A DNA stretch of 64,000 nt from Triatoma infestans (lineage: Eukaryota > Arthropoda > Insecta > Hemiptera > Reduviidae), in assembly GCA_011037195.1 (NCBI GenBank), contig JAAEAF010000096.1, positions 62,001 through 126,000 of the forward strand, given 5' to 3'. The notes under the pieces are model-generated. The model was not told the origin of the DNA. It made no database searches and saw only the letters and a list, made by a program, of their open reading frames with translations. Shown piece after piece: positions 1 to 11,924 of this stretch. Both the position numbers and the translations under genes were made by a program. The stretch's first letter is position 1. Each line of letters opens with the position of its first letter.

Positions 1-740
1 ACAACTATATTTGCAGTGGAAATATCAAATATGAAATTAATTCGTATCCATTGGTATTTGCAAAGTTGGTATTAAGTAAGAGAACTCGTGTATTTAATTG
101 CGATTCTTTCTTGTTTTCTGTTCTTATATAGTGAAGATTTATTACTATAAACTATCACAATATACTACAGCAATTTTCTCCCACATTTTCCCATACACAC
201 AGGATACGAAAACACACACATACACATAAAATGCAAGTGAATTGTATCAAAAGTTTTCCTTTTCCATAAAAAGGAAATTCTACTAGTAAAAAATGGTGAA
301 TTTTCTTTAATGTATTCTAAAATAAAAGAGGAAATGGAAAATTAGTCACATCCGTTTCCTGTGTAGTTTTTTTAAAGTTAAATATATGTATGAACGGGGG
401 GAAGGGGGCGGACAGACAAAGAGGGAGAGACTATCGTATGGAACATATGTATGTGTATAATTATTACAAAATATGATTACTAACTGTATTACAATATTTG
501 TTTTTTTTTCTTTTATAATAATCAGTTGGTACAACTGTATAAAAAGAATGAAATATAAAAAAAATGAAACCTATTTAATGATCATTCATTGAATATTTTC
601 ACAGTTTTGGAGGTTTCTATTTTATCAAACCAATAGACTTAATAAATTATTCCAATTGACATGACTTTCTGATTTTACGTATTTTTAATATTCCTATAAA
701 ATTGAACGGTTATTACTTTACTTCTGTAAAAAGAAGTATT
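1..740. other. AT-rich non-coding stretch, no gene seen
   Basis: There are only short random ORFs and homopolymer runs. I recognise no protein family, RNA gene or repeat border. The first module of the TTCCGG-module repeat begins close to the right end. Confidence 0.5.
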
Positions 741-744
741 GTAA

Positions 745-2735
745 TCGGGTCACACTTTTTCCGAAAATGAGTTTTCATCGAAAATACATGTTTTGAGATC
801 CTCTTGAGTCTTTAGAAAATGCCCCTCTTTGTGCGTTAAGCAGCGTATCTCAAAAAAAAAAAAAATCGCTGTAGTTCAAACGAACGATATTCCGTTTCGG
901 TATCACCAAGGAAACTGACATTCAAGGTTGAGCTCAAAATCTCTTACCGAGAGTTTCATTTTGACGTATAGATATTTCATATTTTTTCGTGAGCTTTCTC
1001 AAGTTTGGATCCAACGATTTTCTCTAAACTTTCTATACACCCTTCACACTTCTATATAAAACTTTTACCATCCATACAATATTACATTAAAGGCATTGCC
1101 AGAATACCAAGTATGAAGGAAATCGGAAAAACAATGTGTGTCTTTACAGAACATGTTTCCGAGATTTTTTTTTTGAAATTTCTTGGGAAATAGCTCCAAC
1201 GATTTTCTTTAAACTTGTAATGCTAATTATGTAGATATAAATATATCATTTTTATATGAAATATTTTCTGAGAATCCATGATGTTTTATATTCAATGTGT
1301 CATCATCAGTGTTTGACGCTGTTGAAGACTTCTCGATCTACTATGTAATCACACTGTACTAAAAAAGAAACAAACGAAAAAAATAAATTAATAGCCCGTT
1401 TTACAGGCGAGCTTTTGTGTCCAACTTACCGATCAGTTGTCACAGACGGAGCGAACATACTTCATTCATTCATATTGATGCAACAAATAAAATCCAAGGT
1501 CAAGACCGGAAATGGAACCTTGTACAACTATAGACCGAAGCTTCGGGAGTCCATGCATCTAACCACTTAGCTCTACTGTCACATTCTGCTCTGTGCAGAG
1601 AACCAATAAGTACCGCCACCACCACTGTTTTAATTACAGTAAGAGAAAGTCGTGTGAATGTTTCACACCAGACTTTGTTACTTTCTCTTACTCCTTGTAA
1701 GGGGAAGTTTTGCGATCGTATCAAAGTTTCGAAGTTGAGTTTTCACCGGAAATGCGTGCTTTGAGGTCCCCTGGATATGAAAGAAATGTTTTCAGCAAAT
1801 GGTCTGTATGCGTAACTCTCTCTATCTGTGTTCGAGTTTCTGTGTGACTATCACGGCATCTGACACGAAGATTTCGAGCAAAATCCATTAACAGGAAGTG
1901 CGATTATACTTATATTTTTTCCCCCAGATTTTCGCAATTTTCTCGAAGAAGACTACAACAATTTTCTTTGATCTTTGTATACCATATACATAAATAAATA
2001 CCTATCACTTTCACTGGAATAATTTCCCTGGGAAAATCGATTTTTTTGCGGGATTTCTGTGGAAACAGTAGCGTTATGCTTTCCTCTAAAGTACCACTTC
2101 AGTAGTTCACTTCAGTGATTTTACCACCTGCATAATATTACTATAAATTAGAAACATTGATAGAATTCTATAGTTGAAGAAAATTGGTTAACCGAAAGAA
2201 GTGCGACTCTACAGGTTTTTGATTTTTTTTTCGAAAAGCTACAACGATTTACTTTAAACTTGGAATGCTCAATGCACAGATAAAATGTATCACTTTTATT
2301 TGGAACATTTTTAAGAAAAAAACTTCAATTAAGAGGAATTTTTTGAAGTCTATTAGGTTTAAATTTAAACTGCACAAGCTTTGTTGGTCCTGGACACATG
2401 GCGTTCCACGAAAGTTCGCTCAAGTTTACAAGTGTTACCCTTTACCAACTATTTTTTATGGCCAGTATAGGTGAACATTGTAAACGTTGCAATTTTATAT
2501 GCTACTTGTTACATTGATTACATTTATGGTTGTTTAATATTAATGACCATTAGACTGTGATATCCAATAAATTATCTAAGACGATTGATCGGTATGCTGT
2601 GTTCAATCACAGCTAACAAAGTTAAGGCAGGCAGCATCATTTATTTATATTTGTAATTGTAAATATTTATAAATAAATCGTTTCTCTCTCTACGAGTAAA
2701 TGGGGTAAGAGAAAGTCGTGTGGGCGTGTTCATTT
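745..2735 (-). repeat. TTCCGG-module dispersed repeat, long inverted copy
   Basis: Read on the minus strand, this stretch starts at the terminal motif near 2700-2735 (GTAAGAGAAAGTCGTGTG on the plus strand). It runs through several diverged modules (aagaagtgcgac and the complement of ttcaaataaaagtgat near 2190-2320) and ends near 745 with the family's 3' tail (complement of cctcaaaacatg and of tcggaaa). A second terminal motif occurs at 1635-1675, so two copies may be joined. No ORF is conserved between copies. Family identity is by eye and the borders are approximate. Confidence 0.6.
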
Positions 2736-2739
2736 TTTT

Positions 2740-3470
2740 TTTTTCCTTAAAGCGACAATACATTCAAATCAATCCCACTGTATTTATTAAAATGAAAAAT
2801 ATAAAACAACATTCTTACATAAGAGTGGGGAGAGAGAGTAAATAGAAAGGGAAGACGGAGAAGTTGAGAGGGAGATAATTATGTTAATACAATGCCATTC
2901 CCAACATGCGACCTTTTATTTATAGAGGATCGCTAAATGTCAAAAATGTTAGGTTCTTTCAAAACTGCAACCGTATATGCAAGCAACATAACCTTTCAAA
3001 ACCGTTTTTTTTTTTATTTTTCTATCACCTATACACTATTATCTAATAATTTAAGTTGCATAATAAATACTGAGTGAAATGTGCACAAAACTTTTACACC
3101 TGTAACTTGCCATATGTGACGATGATTTTTTACCTTAATTAGTTTTGGATTTCAGGGAAAAATGAACAGTACTGATTTCTCATAAGTTATTTTATTTCTC
3201 CAATTTGTTTTCCCAAACAATTACGAACACCATATTTTGAAGTGATGAGAAAATGCTGCCGCCAATCTTAGCATTAAAAATAGTGTGCAAGAATTAGAAA
3301 ACTCTCGTGAATAGCGACAATCTCCACTTAACTGCAACTATCATAGATTTAATAGACAACATTTCATTAATGCCTAGCACTTGAAAGGGAAATCATGACA
3401 TCCCAGAACTTTAAAAACCATTTGAATGTCAAGTTTCAAGGACAAAAGTTACAAACATAGAGGGTTTTTT
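2740..3470. other. Non-coding stretch, GA-rich tract, nothing else recognised
   Basis: A purine-rich GAGAGA tract lies at about 2825-2875, followed by AT-rich sequence. No coding or RNA gene signal was found. Confidence 0.4.
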
Positions 3471-3479
3471 TAATATCTG

Positions 3480-4290
3480 CAATCAGTTGAAAGAAATCCG
3501 TTGGTGATTTTATGTAGAATCCGGAGATTTTGGGATAAACTGGAAAAAAAACCTTTAATATTCCTTCAATTTCCGTTAATGAATTTTTCTCACACTCCAA
3601 ATTTTGACAACACATTCAATTCTTCTTCAAAATAATATATATAGATGACAGAATCGTAAAATATATTGAAATAGCACTTAAGGGAGCAGCATAATAATAA
3701 ATGTGTACTCTTTCTCAGAATCCCTCTTAGAATGATATAATAAACTGAAATAACACTTTAGAGGAAAACATAATCGCCACAACTCTTCGAAAACCCCTCT
3801 AACTTGAATGAATTTTTCCAGGAAAAAAAGGAAGTTAATATTCCAAGTTTAATGAAAATTTGTTGGAGCCACATTCGAAAGAAATCACAAAAAAATGAAA
3901 AATCCATTCAGAAAAATGTTACTTCCGGTTGACCGATTTTGTTCAAAAGCTTATTGTCGGTGTTACGAAGCCAGGGAATTATTTAAATATTTTCTATAAT
4001 ATATATTTAATTCTGTTTTACACATGAGTTATTGTACAGATCACAGACCATATATTTCTGGTGAAAACACAATTTCGAAAATCTGGCAAATTGCAATAAG
4101 AGGAAGTAACAAGCTCTGATAAAGTATTAAACGAAAAATCAAGTTTGAGCTTGTATTTTTGAATAAGCTGTACACTTATTTGAAAAAAAAACACTATTTC
4201 CAGACTCAGGAGACTTGAAAACATGAATTTCTGATGAAACCACAATTTAGAAAAGTTGACCCGATTGAATACTTTCTCCCTTAATTAAGA
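3480..4290 (+). repeat. TTCCGG-module dispersed repeat, 5'-truncated copy
   Basis: This copy carries the module core 'acttccggttgaccgattt' at about 3913 and the 'gaaatagcacttta' block near 3670-3760. Its 3' tail at 4190-4290 has 'gaaaacatgaatttctg', 'ttgacccgattgaata' and a decayed end 'ttaagagaaac'. The 5' terminal motif is missing. Confidence 0.55.
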
Positions 4291-5470
4291 GAAACAAAAA
4301 AAAAAATGCAATTTTGTAATTTCCTATTACCAGGAGATTTCCTCCGTTTCACAAAGAGTTTTGGACAAAATGGTTTAAACGAAACAGACCCCATTTTTAC
4401 TGTATTTTTTCTCCCAGATTTTCTGATTGCGAATTTTCTGTCTGCACCCTTTGTACATAAATATATTTTTTTACCAAAAAAGTAATTTTATTTAGACAAC
4501 CCCAATAAATATGTAACAACAAAGGTAAAAACAATCCTAATTTAATGAAAACAGGATATTGAGAAATACTGATTGTAGACCTGGGGATTAACTTGGTGAA
4601 AAAGAGCCAATAAAACTTCGATAGTTTCATGCTAATGTTGAAACTAGTAATAACCCAAAATAAATAATACATTTTTTTTATATTTATTTTTATTTTCATT
4701 CCTTTTTCTCCGGTTATTGTATAAAAGATTGTCAACAGAATAAAAGCAGAACGTGAGTCCTTGATGAACTAATCGATTAGAAGATTCCACAACAAAGATT
4801 AACTCCTTTAGTTAAATGTCCTCCTGATGCATGAATAAGAAATACATCCTTTCTCTTGCTGTTTTGTTAGGTTACTTACTACATGTTATTTTATTACGTA
4901 CGTACTCATGGACATTTTATTAAAGCTTTCGGAAAATAATGAAAAGGGGCACTAATACATTATTGTTATATACGGGGACTCACCGAAAAGTGTAAGATAA
5001 ATATATCTATATCAGTGATTCGAACGTCGGAATTAGAATGTCTACATGCTACCGCTTCTTTTCAAATCTTTTTCTTTAAAAATTTTATATTCAAAATAAA
5101 ACTAATAATTCCGCTTTTGATGATGAATTTATTCGATTACCGAAAAGAAACCCAAAAGAGAGATGGCTGGCACAAATTTGTGGATGAGGCCTAGGTCGTC
5201 TAGGACTAGGTCTAGCCGATACAATAATAATAATAATAATATTTAAATGATAGGGTACTAATACTTGCTGGGTCTGATATTAAACATTACTTCAGTCTTT
5301 TGTTTGTTTATCTTCTTTTTTTTAAGGCAGCGATTTTATTAGAGAGATAAGCTTAAACTTAAAAGCTACCCTGGAAATCACGAAATAAAGTTAACTTTTC
5401 TGGAACAAAATAGTTCATATAAAATTGTTGGGTTACAACAGAATACCCCTCCCCCTGCCCACCCACCTAA
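4291..5470. other. AT-rich stretch with ATA microsatellite
   Basis: A short (TAA/ATA)n microsatellite lies at about 5220-5243, directly after 'aggactaggtctagccgat'. That resembles the simple-repeat 3' end of a LINE, but no coding sequence remains. The rest shows nothing recognisable. Confidence 0.4.
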
Positions 5471-5477
5471 AACATAA

Positions 5478-5960
5478 AACCGGTGTGAAACATTCACATG
5501 AGTTTCTCTTACTTCTCTCTTAAACGCAAGTTATAATATATAAAATGAGAATTTTTTTCTTTTCAATTCCAAATTGTGCTCATATAAATATACGTGTGTG
5601 GTGCTGATGAGACATGTGCCTATCTACCAGCAGGTAGAGAATGATTATATATTGTGGTGAACACATTTTCTCATTGTCTCAGATTTCTCAGACCATCGTA
5701 AAACAACAGAAAAATGTTTCAAAGTATGTAAATGTTTCAATTAAAAATATGATGCCATAATACCAAATCCTGAAGAAAATAGGCTGAAAGAAGTGCAATC
5801 TCATCGAAGGTTTCCCCCCTCCCGCAAGTACTCTACGCTTTTCACCATAAAGATACCACCTGATTTCTTTAAACTTGTTACATTTGCCTATCACTTTTGT
5901 TTAAAACTTTTCTCGATGGTCATTGATTTTAAAAGAGAGAGAAGCTCAACGCTTCTTTCA
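5478..5960 (+). repeat. TTCCGG-module dispersed repeat, 5' portion
   Basis: It starts with the conserved terminal motif 'ccggtgtgaaacattcaca' followed by 'tttctcttac'. A diverged module follows, including 'ttgtttaaaacttttctcga' near 5895. The copy is degraded and its 3' border is unclear. Confidence 0.45.
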
Positions 5961-6422
5961 AAAGCGTCGAGTTTAAGTTTATGTGGTAGATTTGAGAAGG
6001 AGAGAATTGAAGATAATCTATGAGAGGAAGACCCCTATACTTGTAGATGCACTAAGCACTTCTGTAATTAACAGAAATATATAAACTGCAAGGACTTTAT
6101 CATACAATTGCTTGTATGATATTTGAGAATAAGGGTAGCGAGATAATAATTAAGAAAGAGACAGACTGGATGAGTATTAGAAAGTACATAGAATGATGTA
6201 GACTGACTGGTGACAATAACTCCCTTCTGTAGGACTATCTCGCTTCTATATTCGGATCCCGTTCCATTTAGATTCTCTTATCGATAAATTATACAAACTG
6301 TATTTAACTAAACTTATTTACATTTGGTAAATATTACAAGCTTCAAGGAAATTTGTAAATTTAAATAATCAGTATGTCTATAGATTTTCGGGTATTGGTC
6401 AATGAAAAAAATTCTAGTTAAA

Positions 6423-6463
6423 GGTAAACGTTTCGATTATATTTCATAATCTTCCTCAGTACC
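6423..6463 (-). ncRNA. Hammerhead-like motif, left arm of inverted repeat
   Basis: This is the reverse complement of the motif at 7022-7062, with the same core boxes, stem II and outer stem on the minus strand. It belongs to the left arm of the inverted repeat. The sequence match is direct; activity is unknown. Confidence 0.4.
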
Positions 6464-7021
6464 TGTATACAACAACAAAATCAACAAAAAATAAATATAA
6501 AAAATATTACATGAAAATAAAAACTAAAAAATAGAAATCTAAGTGTGTTAAGATAACCTACCAAAACTAAGATGTTTTCATCAAATGTTATTGTTGCATT
6601 TTTATAATTATATAAATTATATTCTATTATTTTAATATTAAGTAATCTATCATTTCTAAACAAAACTAAAAAATTCAACCTCTGTTGACTAAAAATATTG
6701 CACAAAAGTTAATAGTAGAATGACAATATAATGCTATCCAGGGGTAGGTAACAAAAAAGGTTTTCTATGGCTTGTGTTTTCTGAACTGGCCACCAGATGC
6801 TACAGTAACAAAACATTAGGTTTGGTTTATTAAATTGTAGAAAGCTAAATTTAATCCTGCTACATCCGTTTTTTTGTTACAGGATTTGTCCTCTCGAGCA
6901 ATGTATACCATTTCTTTAAAAAGCCTTTTTTGACGTAGGGGTCTTGGATTTGAAGTTGGGCACACAAAATTTCATGTAATATTTTTTTATATTTATTGTT
7001 TTGATTTTGTTGTTGTATACA

Positions 7022-7062
7022 GGTACTGAGGAAGATTATGAAATATAATCGAAACGTTTACC
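7022..7062 (+). ncRNA. Hammerhead-like ribozyme motif, right arm
   Basis: Layout: outer stem GGTA (7022-7025), core box CTGAGGA (7026-7032), one extra A, stem II GATTAT/ATAATC (7034-7039 with 7045-7050) with a 5-nt loop, core box GAA, self-complementary ACGT (7054-7057), T, then TACC (7059-7062) closing the outer stem. A self-complementary stem III of this size fits published small hammerhead variants of Penelope-like elements that cleave as dimers. The extra A after the CTGANGA box is atypical, so catalysis is uncertain. Confidence 0.45.
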
Positions 7063-7214
7063 TTTAACTAGAATTTTACTAGAAAATTTAACTAGAATTA
7101 TACTAGATATTAGATAATTTGAATTTAAGTAGAAAATCTATAGACATAATGCAACATTGACTGGGCGAGAACATTTTTCATTGATTTTTAAATAATCAGA
7201 TAACTATGTAAATT

Positions 7215-7468
7215 AAGGGAAGGGAATAGCGAAGTGGTTAGCGTAGTTGACTCCCACGCGGAGATCCTAGGTTGTGTCTAGCGTTGTCTAGCTGTTGTGC
7301 TGACCTTAGATTTTTTCTTCCTAGGAGCCCCTACAGCTCACTGTCTGGTGATGGACAGTGCTGTCTGTAACGAGAGAACACTGTCTGGAGGCCGGCAGTG
7401 CACTGAGAAGGCTCCGGGCGCCAATGATCATAGATCTTGAAGCGCCTCCAATTAAATAAAAAAAAATT
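7215..7468 (+). mobile_element. tRNA-headed SINE, family A, decayed head
   Basis: The 3' body is well kept: 'ctaggagcccctacagctca', 'ggaggccggcagtgcactga' and 'ggctccgggcgccaatgat'. It ends in a short A-rich tail at 7458-7468. The tRNA-like head ('agcgaagtggttagcg') is more diverged and its B box is damaged. Full copies sit at 10432 and 13045. Confidence 0.75.
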
Positions 7469-7944
7469 AGGTAAATTAAATCTCGCGACATTGATGTCTC
7501 TTTTGATATAAGCTGAATTCTTTAAAAAAAAACTAAACCTAATAAAATACAACGATATTCCACTAAATCAGTTATTATTTTGATAAAATAAATATATTTG
7601 ACCCAAAAAGGCCAAGGACGTGAAATCATTCGGCCGAGTACTCCTTGAGGTTACAAAGGTGTATAGGAAAATTACTAAACTGACCGACCTCATCCGAATG
7701 CCGCAAATATAAATAGTTTACTTATTTATAATTTTTTGTTTTAATTTAATTTTTTTATTTTAACGAGAAAATCAAATACCGTGAATTACAGTACTAAGTA
7801 TTTAGATAGAAATTAATTTGTATTAAACACCTCAATTAAAGTAGATTTTATTTATATTTTGGATATCTTATTCAGAGAAAAACTATCTGTACGTAACCCA
7901 TAAGATAAAATATAAAACGATTTCGTGTTTCATTGTCGACAAAA
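7469..7944. other. AT-rich stretch, nothing recognised
   Basis: No ORF, repeat border or RNA gene was recognised between the SINE tail and the next module repeat. Confidence 0.4.
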
Positions 7945-8461
7945 AAAATTCTGTTCATACGACTTTCTCATTTACGTTAATATTAAAAAATTAACAAATT
8001 TTCTTCAAACTTGGAATTTATACTAAAAGTTTCATTGCGCTAGCGTAAATATAAGAGGCGTGCCCCCCCCCCCAAACTAGTAGTATTTATTTATATGTCA
8101 TTACACTGTAGTCCAGAAGACATCTTAACAACACTTCAAACGTCACCAATTACCACAATCCTCCTAAAATAAACTTTTCTATATTGAGCATTTCAAGTTT
8201 AAAAATTGTTGGAGTCATATTTACGGAGAAAACATTCGAAACTAATCCTTTAAAAGTCGCACTTCCGGTTAACCGATTTTCTTCAAATTGTTCTTCACTT
8301 GCCCTAGAACCAAAAAAAAAATCGATTTCCCTGGGTAAAAAAATGTTTCATATAAAAAAAAAAATGAATAGGCATTTTGTGGGACGACATTTAACAAAAC
8401 TCGTTGGAACCATTTTTTTTCGAGATAATACCCAAAAACTAAAAAAAAAAAATATTCAATA
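7945..8461 (+). repeat. TTCCGG-module dispersed repeat, 3'-truncated copy
   Basis: It begins with a decayed terminal motif ('ttcatacgactttctcattt', about 7953-7972). It contains the module core 'gcacttccggttaaccgatt' at about 8259 and runs directly into the terminal motif of the next copy at 8465. The head-to-tail arrangement suggests nested insertion or tandem growth. Confidence 0.5.
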
Positions 8462-9192
8462 AAAATCTGGTGTCACAACATTCACACGACTTTCTCTTAC
8501 TGCAGTTCACACAGATTGAAGTGAACTCTTTCAGAAAAAATTTCCCAATTAAAGTGGTATGTCTGTGCATTCAAAGTTAACGTAACAAATTTAATGAAAT
8601 CCATTGATATTTTTGTGGATAAATTCACAGAAAAATGAAATAACTTCAGTAAAAATGCTCTTCCGGTTTACCGATTTTAAACAAACTCGGAATATTGGCA
8701 GCATATTTAATTCCAATTAATATTATATAAATGATAGAATTGTAAAATAAACTAGATTAGCACTTTAAAGGAAAACATAACTCCATCCCTCCCCTAAAAG
8801 GTCCCTTAAATGAATTTTCCCAAAGAAATGTTTCGAATAAAAGTTGTAGTTCTCTGTATATGTAGTTAACATATGAAATTTGAAGAAAAAGACCCGTTGG
8901 AGCCATTTTCGAGAAAATCGCAAAGAAAAGGAAAAATTCATATAGTGAATGGTACTTCCGGTTGAGGATACCACTGAGATACTCAAATGGAATGTCAAAT
9001 ATGAACTTGCTGTGATTTTTCGTTTTTGAGCTATGCCGTTCACATACTTACATATTCAGACCATTTCCTAGAAACCATTTTGTTGGGGTCTCAGGGAATC
9101 TCAAAACGTGGATTTCGTTATCGAAATATAATACTCGATATCGAAGATTTGGCCCGATTATAATACTTCCTCCAGTATAGGAGAAAGTACAT
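8462..9192 (+). repeat. TTCCGG-module dispersed repeat, near-complete copy
   Basis: The left terminal motif is at 8468-8503 ('attcacacgactttctctta'). Module cores follow at about 8657 ('cttccggtttaccgatttt') and 8950 ('acttccggttgagg'), then the 3' tail ('ctcaaaacgtgga', 'tttggcccgattataatact'), and it closes with 'ataggagaaagt' at about 9176-9187. ACTTTCTCTTAC at the start and its complement at the end look like short terminal inverted repeats. There is no conserved ORF, so it is non-autonomous. Confidence 0.6.
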
Positions 9193-10430
9193 AAAGAGAT
9201 ATACTTCAGATTAATTTAAAATAAAAAATCTTTGTGTCAGATATGATGATGGTGATACAGTATACAGAAAACCAAGATTGACATACTTTTAAGGCACTTA
9301 GTAAGAGACCTTACATATCTTCTAAAATTTGACACATCTAATAACATTCCTCTTAGGGCTATCAACGAAAGCAAAAACCGAAAGAGAATTCAAAAAAATT
9401 TTGAAATTCATTTTCCAAGACCCGATTAATTATTAAAATTTAATTATCGAATAATAATATTAAATTAACAAAGACGATATTAATTTAAATTGACCAAAGG
9501 GCTGTTTATTAGAAACAATAATATTTTGGTTTAATTATTTATTAAATAATAATACTCATTTAAGAAAAAAAATTAATTAATTAATTTTACATTTATATAT
9601 GAATGTAATTTTTTAACAAGCTACTAGAAATCACGATAAGGTCACACCCTTGGAAAAAAGAAACAACATAAAGAATCCTGTGAGAAGTCACGGCAGTAAC
9701 TTTTCCTCAAGGATATCGCAAATCATGCAGATCGTGCCCATCCGTGACATACTGCACAAACATGTCGGCTATTGCAAAAATAAACATAAAATAAAGTAAT
9801 AAATAAAAAAGAAAGAGAATGATGATTATTAATGAGCATAACAGTGACTAAAATGCTTCTAAATAGTAAAAGGTGAAAAAAGTAAAATGAAATCATAATT
9901 TCTGTTTGAATAATGCCGAATTTATGTTACCCATTGTTACGGCTGCAATTTATAGCGATAATATTTTTACGATGTTCCAACAAATAAAAAATCTTTTTGG
10001 TTAACAATAACTCAAAGACGTTAAAGAAAAGAAAAAGATCCAAAACCATCCCATTCATAGATCACGTAATGAAAATAAATATGTACTGTGACTTTTTTTT
10101 TACAACAGCGCTAACAACTCCATGGCGCAAAACATTTGCTGCACAACTGCGCTACGGGGCTGCCAAGTAGTGCGCATCATTCACGCCCACCTGTAAGAAG
10201 CGGTCGAATATGCTGCAAGATTAAAAAGCACCAAGCTCTATCCAAAGTTTTTTGCATAAAAAAGTGTCAAACATTAATATTTATGAGACTTCCCAAAGCC
10301 TTTTAGACTAGTATCGACTACAGATGGTCACTCCCGAATAGTCTTATGAATACTGATAAAGACCCCTATTTTTTTTGGAATGTTTAGCTATTAGTGATCC
10401 AAAATAAACACACATTAATGGAGAAATTAT
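9193..10430. other. AT-rich non-coding stretch
   Basis: Long TAATTA-type runs occur near 9430-9600. A somewhat more GC-rich patch at 10105-10210 could not be assigned. No gene was recognised. Confidence 0.4.
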
Positions 10431-10431
10431 T

Positions 10432-10677
10432 TATTTTTTTTTATTTTTTATTTAAGGCGTCTCAACAACTGTGGTCATTTGCGCCCGGAGCCTTCTCAGT
10501 GCACTGCCGGCCTCCGGACAGTGTTCTCCCGATACAGACAACACTGTCCATCACCGGACAGTGAGCTGTAGGGGCTCCTAGGAAGAGAAAATCTAAGGGC
10601 AGCATGGCTGGATTTGAACCCGTGATCTCCGCGTTGCTAGTCCAGCGCGCTACCACTGAGCTAATCCCTTCCCTTAA
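10432..10677 (-). mobile_element. tRNA-headed SINE, family A, best-preserved copy
   Basis: On the minus strand the head (10677 down to about 10605) reads like a tRNA gene: A box 'TTAGCTCAGTGGTAGCGCG', anticodon-loop-like 'CTAGCAA' and B box 'GGGTTCAAATCC'. The AGC in the loop position hints at an alanine tRNA origin, but the stem is not intact. The body carries the family blocks ('GGCCGGCAGTGCACTGAG', 'GGCTCCGGGCGC') and ends in an A-rich tail (T-rich on the plus strand at 10432-10455). Transcription would be by RNA polymerase III. Confidence 0.8.
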
Positions 10678-10869
10678 TGGAGAAATTGAAGCTGTGTTAT
10701 TGGTCCCACTAACTGAGCTGTCAATGTAATGTTTTGACTTGTAATGGACTTTTGTAAACCGCTGCTTTCTGTCTAGAAGAATTAAAGGCAGCGGTATCTC
10801 AAACAAACAATCACAGTCAGTAAAAGAATAAAAAGCAAAACCTGAATCATCAAAGGAACTTCAATAAAA

Positions 10870-11240
10870 ATTTGTATAAGTAGAAGTCGAGGTAAAAGCC
10901 ATCGCTGATAGGTTGGCGAAGAAATCGCCAGAAATGAGCCTTATTAGAAATTCGATTTGCATCAAATCCAGGGGACAGAATAGAGGTTGCAGAACAGAAA
11001 AAACAGAAAATAAAAAATGGAAAAATATTCAAGAAGAATGGAACATAATTGCTGAAAAATCCAGAAAAATAGCGGTCGCAGCCTTCAGAGCTGTCGCTAA
11101 GCAGTCGCATAACTGCCTGGCATCACATTTCCCAAAAGTAAAGATTTGCCCATCTAGCGAAATGCACAATCTTATGGTCGCTGTACATGACTGAATCCGT
11201 TACTGAAGTCAAAAAGCTAACATAGGTCAAGCTGGATTGC
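10870..11240 (+). pseudogene. LINE ORF2 C-terminal remnant
   Basis: The frame holds 'IADRLAKKSPEM', like the end of a LINE RNase H domain. It then has 'AAFRAV' and 'NCLASHFPKVKICPS', matching the conserved tail after RNase H (usual form '..FRLLTGHDCLxxHL..IgI..sp.C'). Stops follow at about 11192 and later. It could be an I, R1 or R2-related tail. The family is uncertain; the coding origin is moderately sure. Confidence 0.45.
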
Positions 11241-11924
11241 CAGAAAGCATGCACGAATCACACAACATAGACGCCAAATTTGGAGAGCTTCGGCCACCCT
11301 TCACCCACAATCAAACAAACAACAAGAGTCTACGATTAGCTCTCAAAAAGAATCTCTACCAAGCAGTATTTTACAAGCAAGAGAAGTACTGAACGCAGAA
11401 AGCTAACAAGCAACAGTAAAACATCAAGGAAATCATCGCTTCGCTCACCAACGCTACCATACCGCTCATAGCTCGGCAATTCTCAATCTCTATTCTTTAT
11501 AACTATCTCATTAATATAAACGTTAAACATATAAATTGTAAGTAAAATGACATAAGAATTAGTTTTTACATTTCATTCATCATCACCTTGCTACCAGTGT
11601 AATTATATCAATTGTGAGATAGCTAAGTAAAAACTTGTCAGTGGAAGATTCTTCTCATTAAAACGCTATATTTAAAGTGCACAAAACAAAATATTGCTAT
11701 TATCTTGAATTGATTGCAAAAGCAGATAAAAAGAAACGATTGCAAAAAGAATGAAAAATGAGAAACATTCATAAAGTGATTAGCAAAGTCCTTGGTTGAT
11801 CATTCTAACAACTATTGCACGATTCGACTTTATATTTACAAACTGCAAGGAACAAATTGATGTTTCCTCTACCTCTAACATTTAATTTTCCTTAATGCCA
11901 CAGGTTCGAAATAATTATTGAAAT

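Larger units (their letters stand above)
6408..7077. mobile_element. Inverted-repeat element, Penelope-like terminal structure suspected
   Basis: The arms at about 6408-6516 and 6971-7077 are near-perfect reverse complements of roughly 105 bp. Each contains the same hammerhead-like hairpin, in opposite orientation, next to a (caa)-rich stretch. The 450-bp interior has no recognisable reverse transcriptase or other domain. Penelope-like retroelements are known for inverted or direct terminal repeats bearing small hammerhead ribozyme variants; assigning this remnant to them is inference. A foldback DNA element that picked up the motif is the alternative. Confidence 0.45.

Noticed and set aside
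6481..6705. 74-codon minus-strand ORF inside the inverted-repeat element
   Set aside because: AT-rich, hydrophobic by composition, no reverse transcriptase or nuclease motif; not evidence for a coding interior.
10462..10806. 114-codon minus-strand ORF
   Set aside because: It lies across a SINE; the peptide is only a translation of the SINE body.
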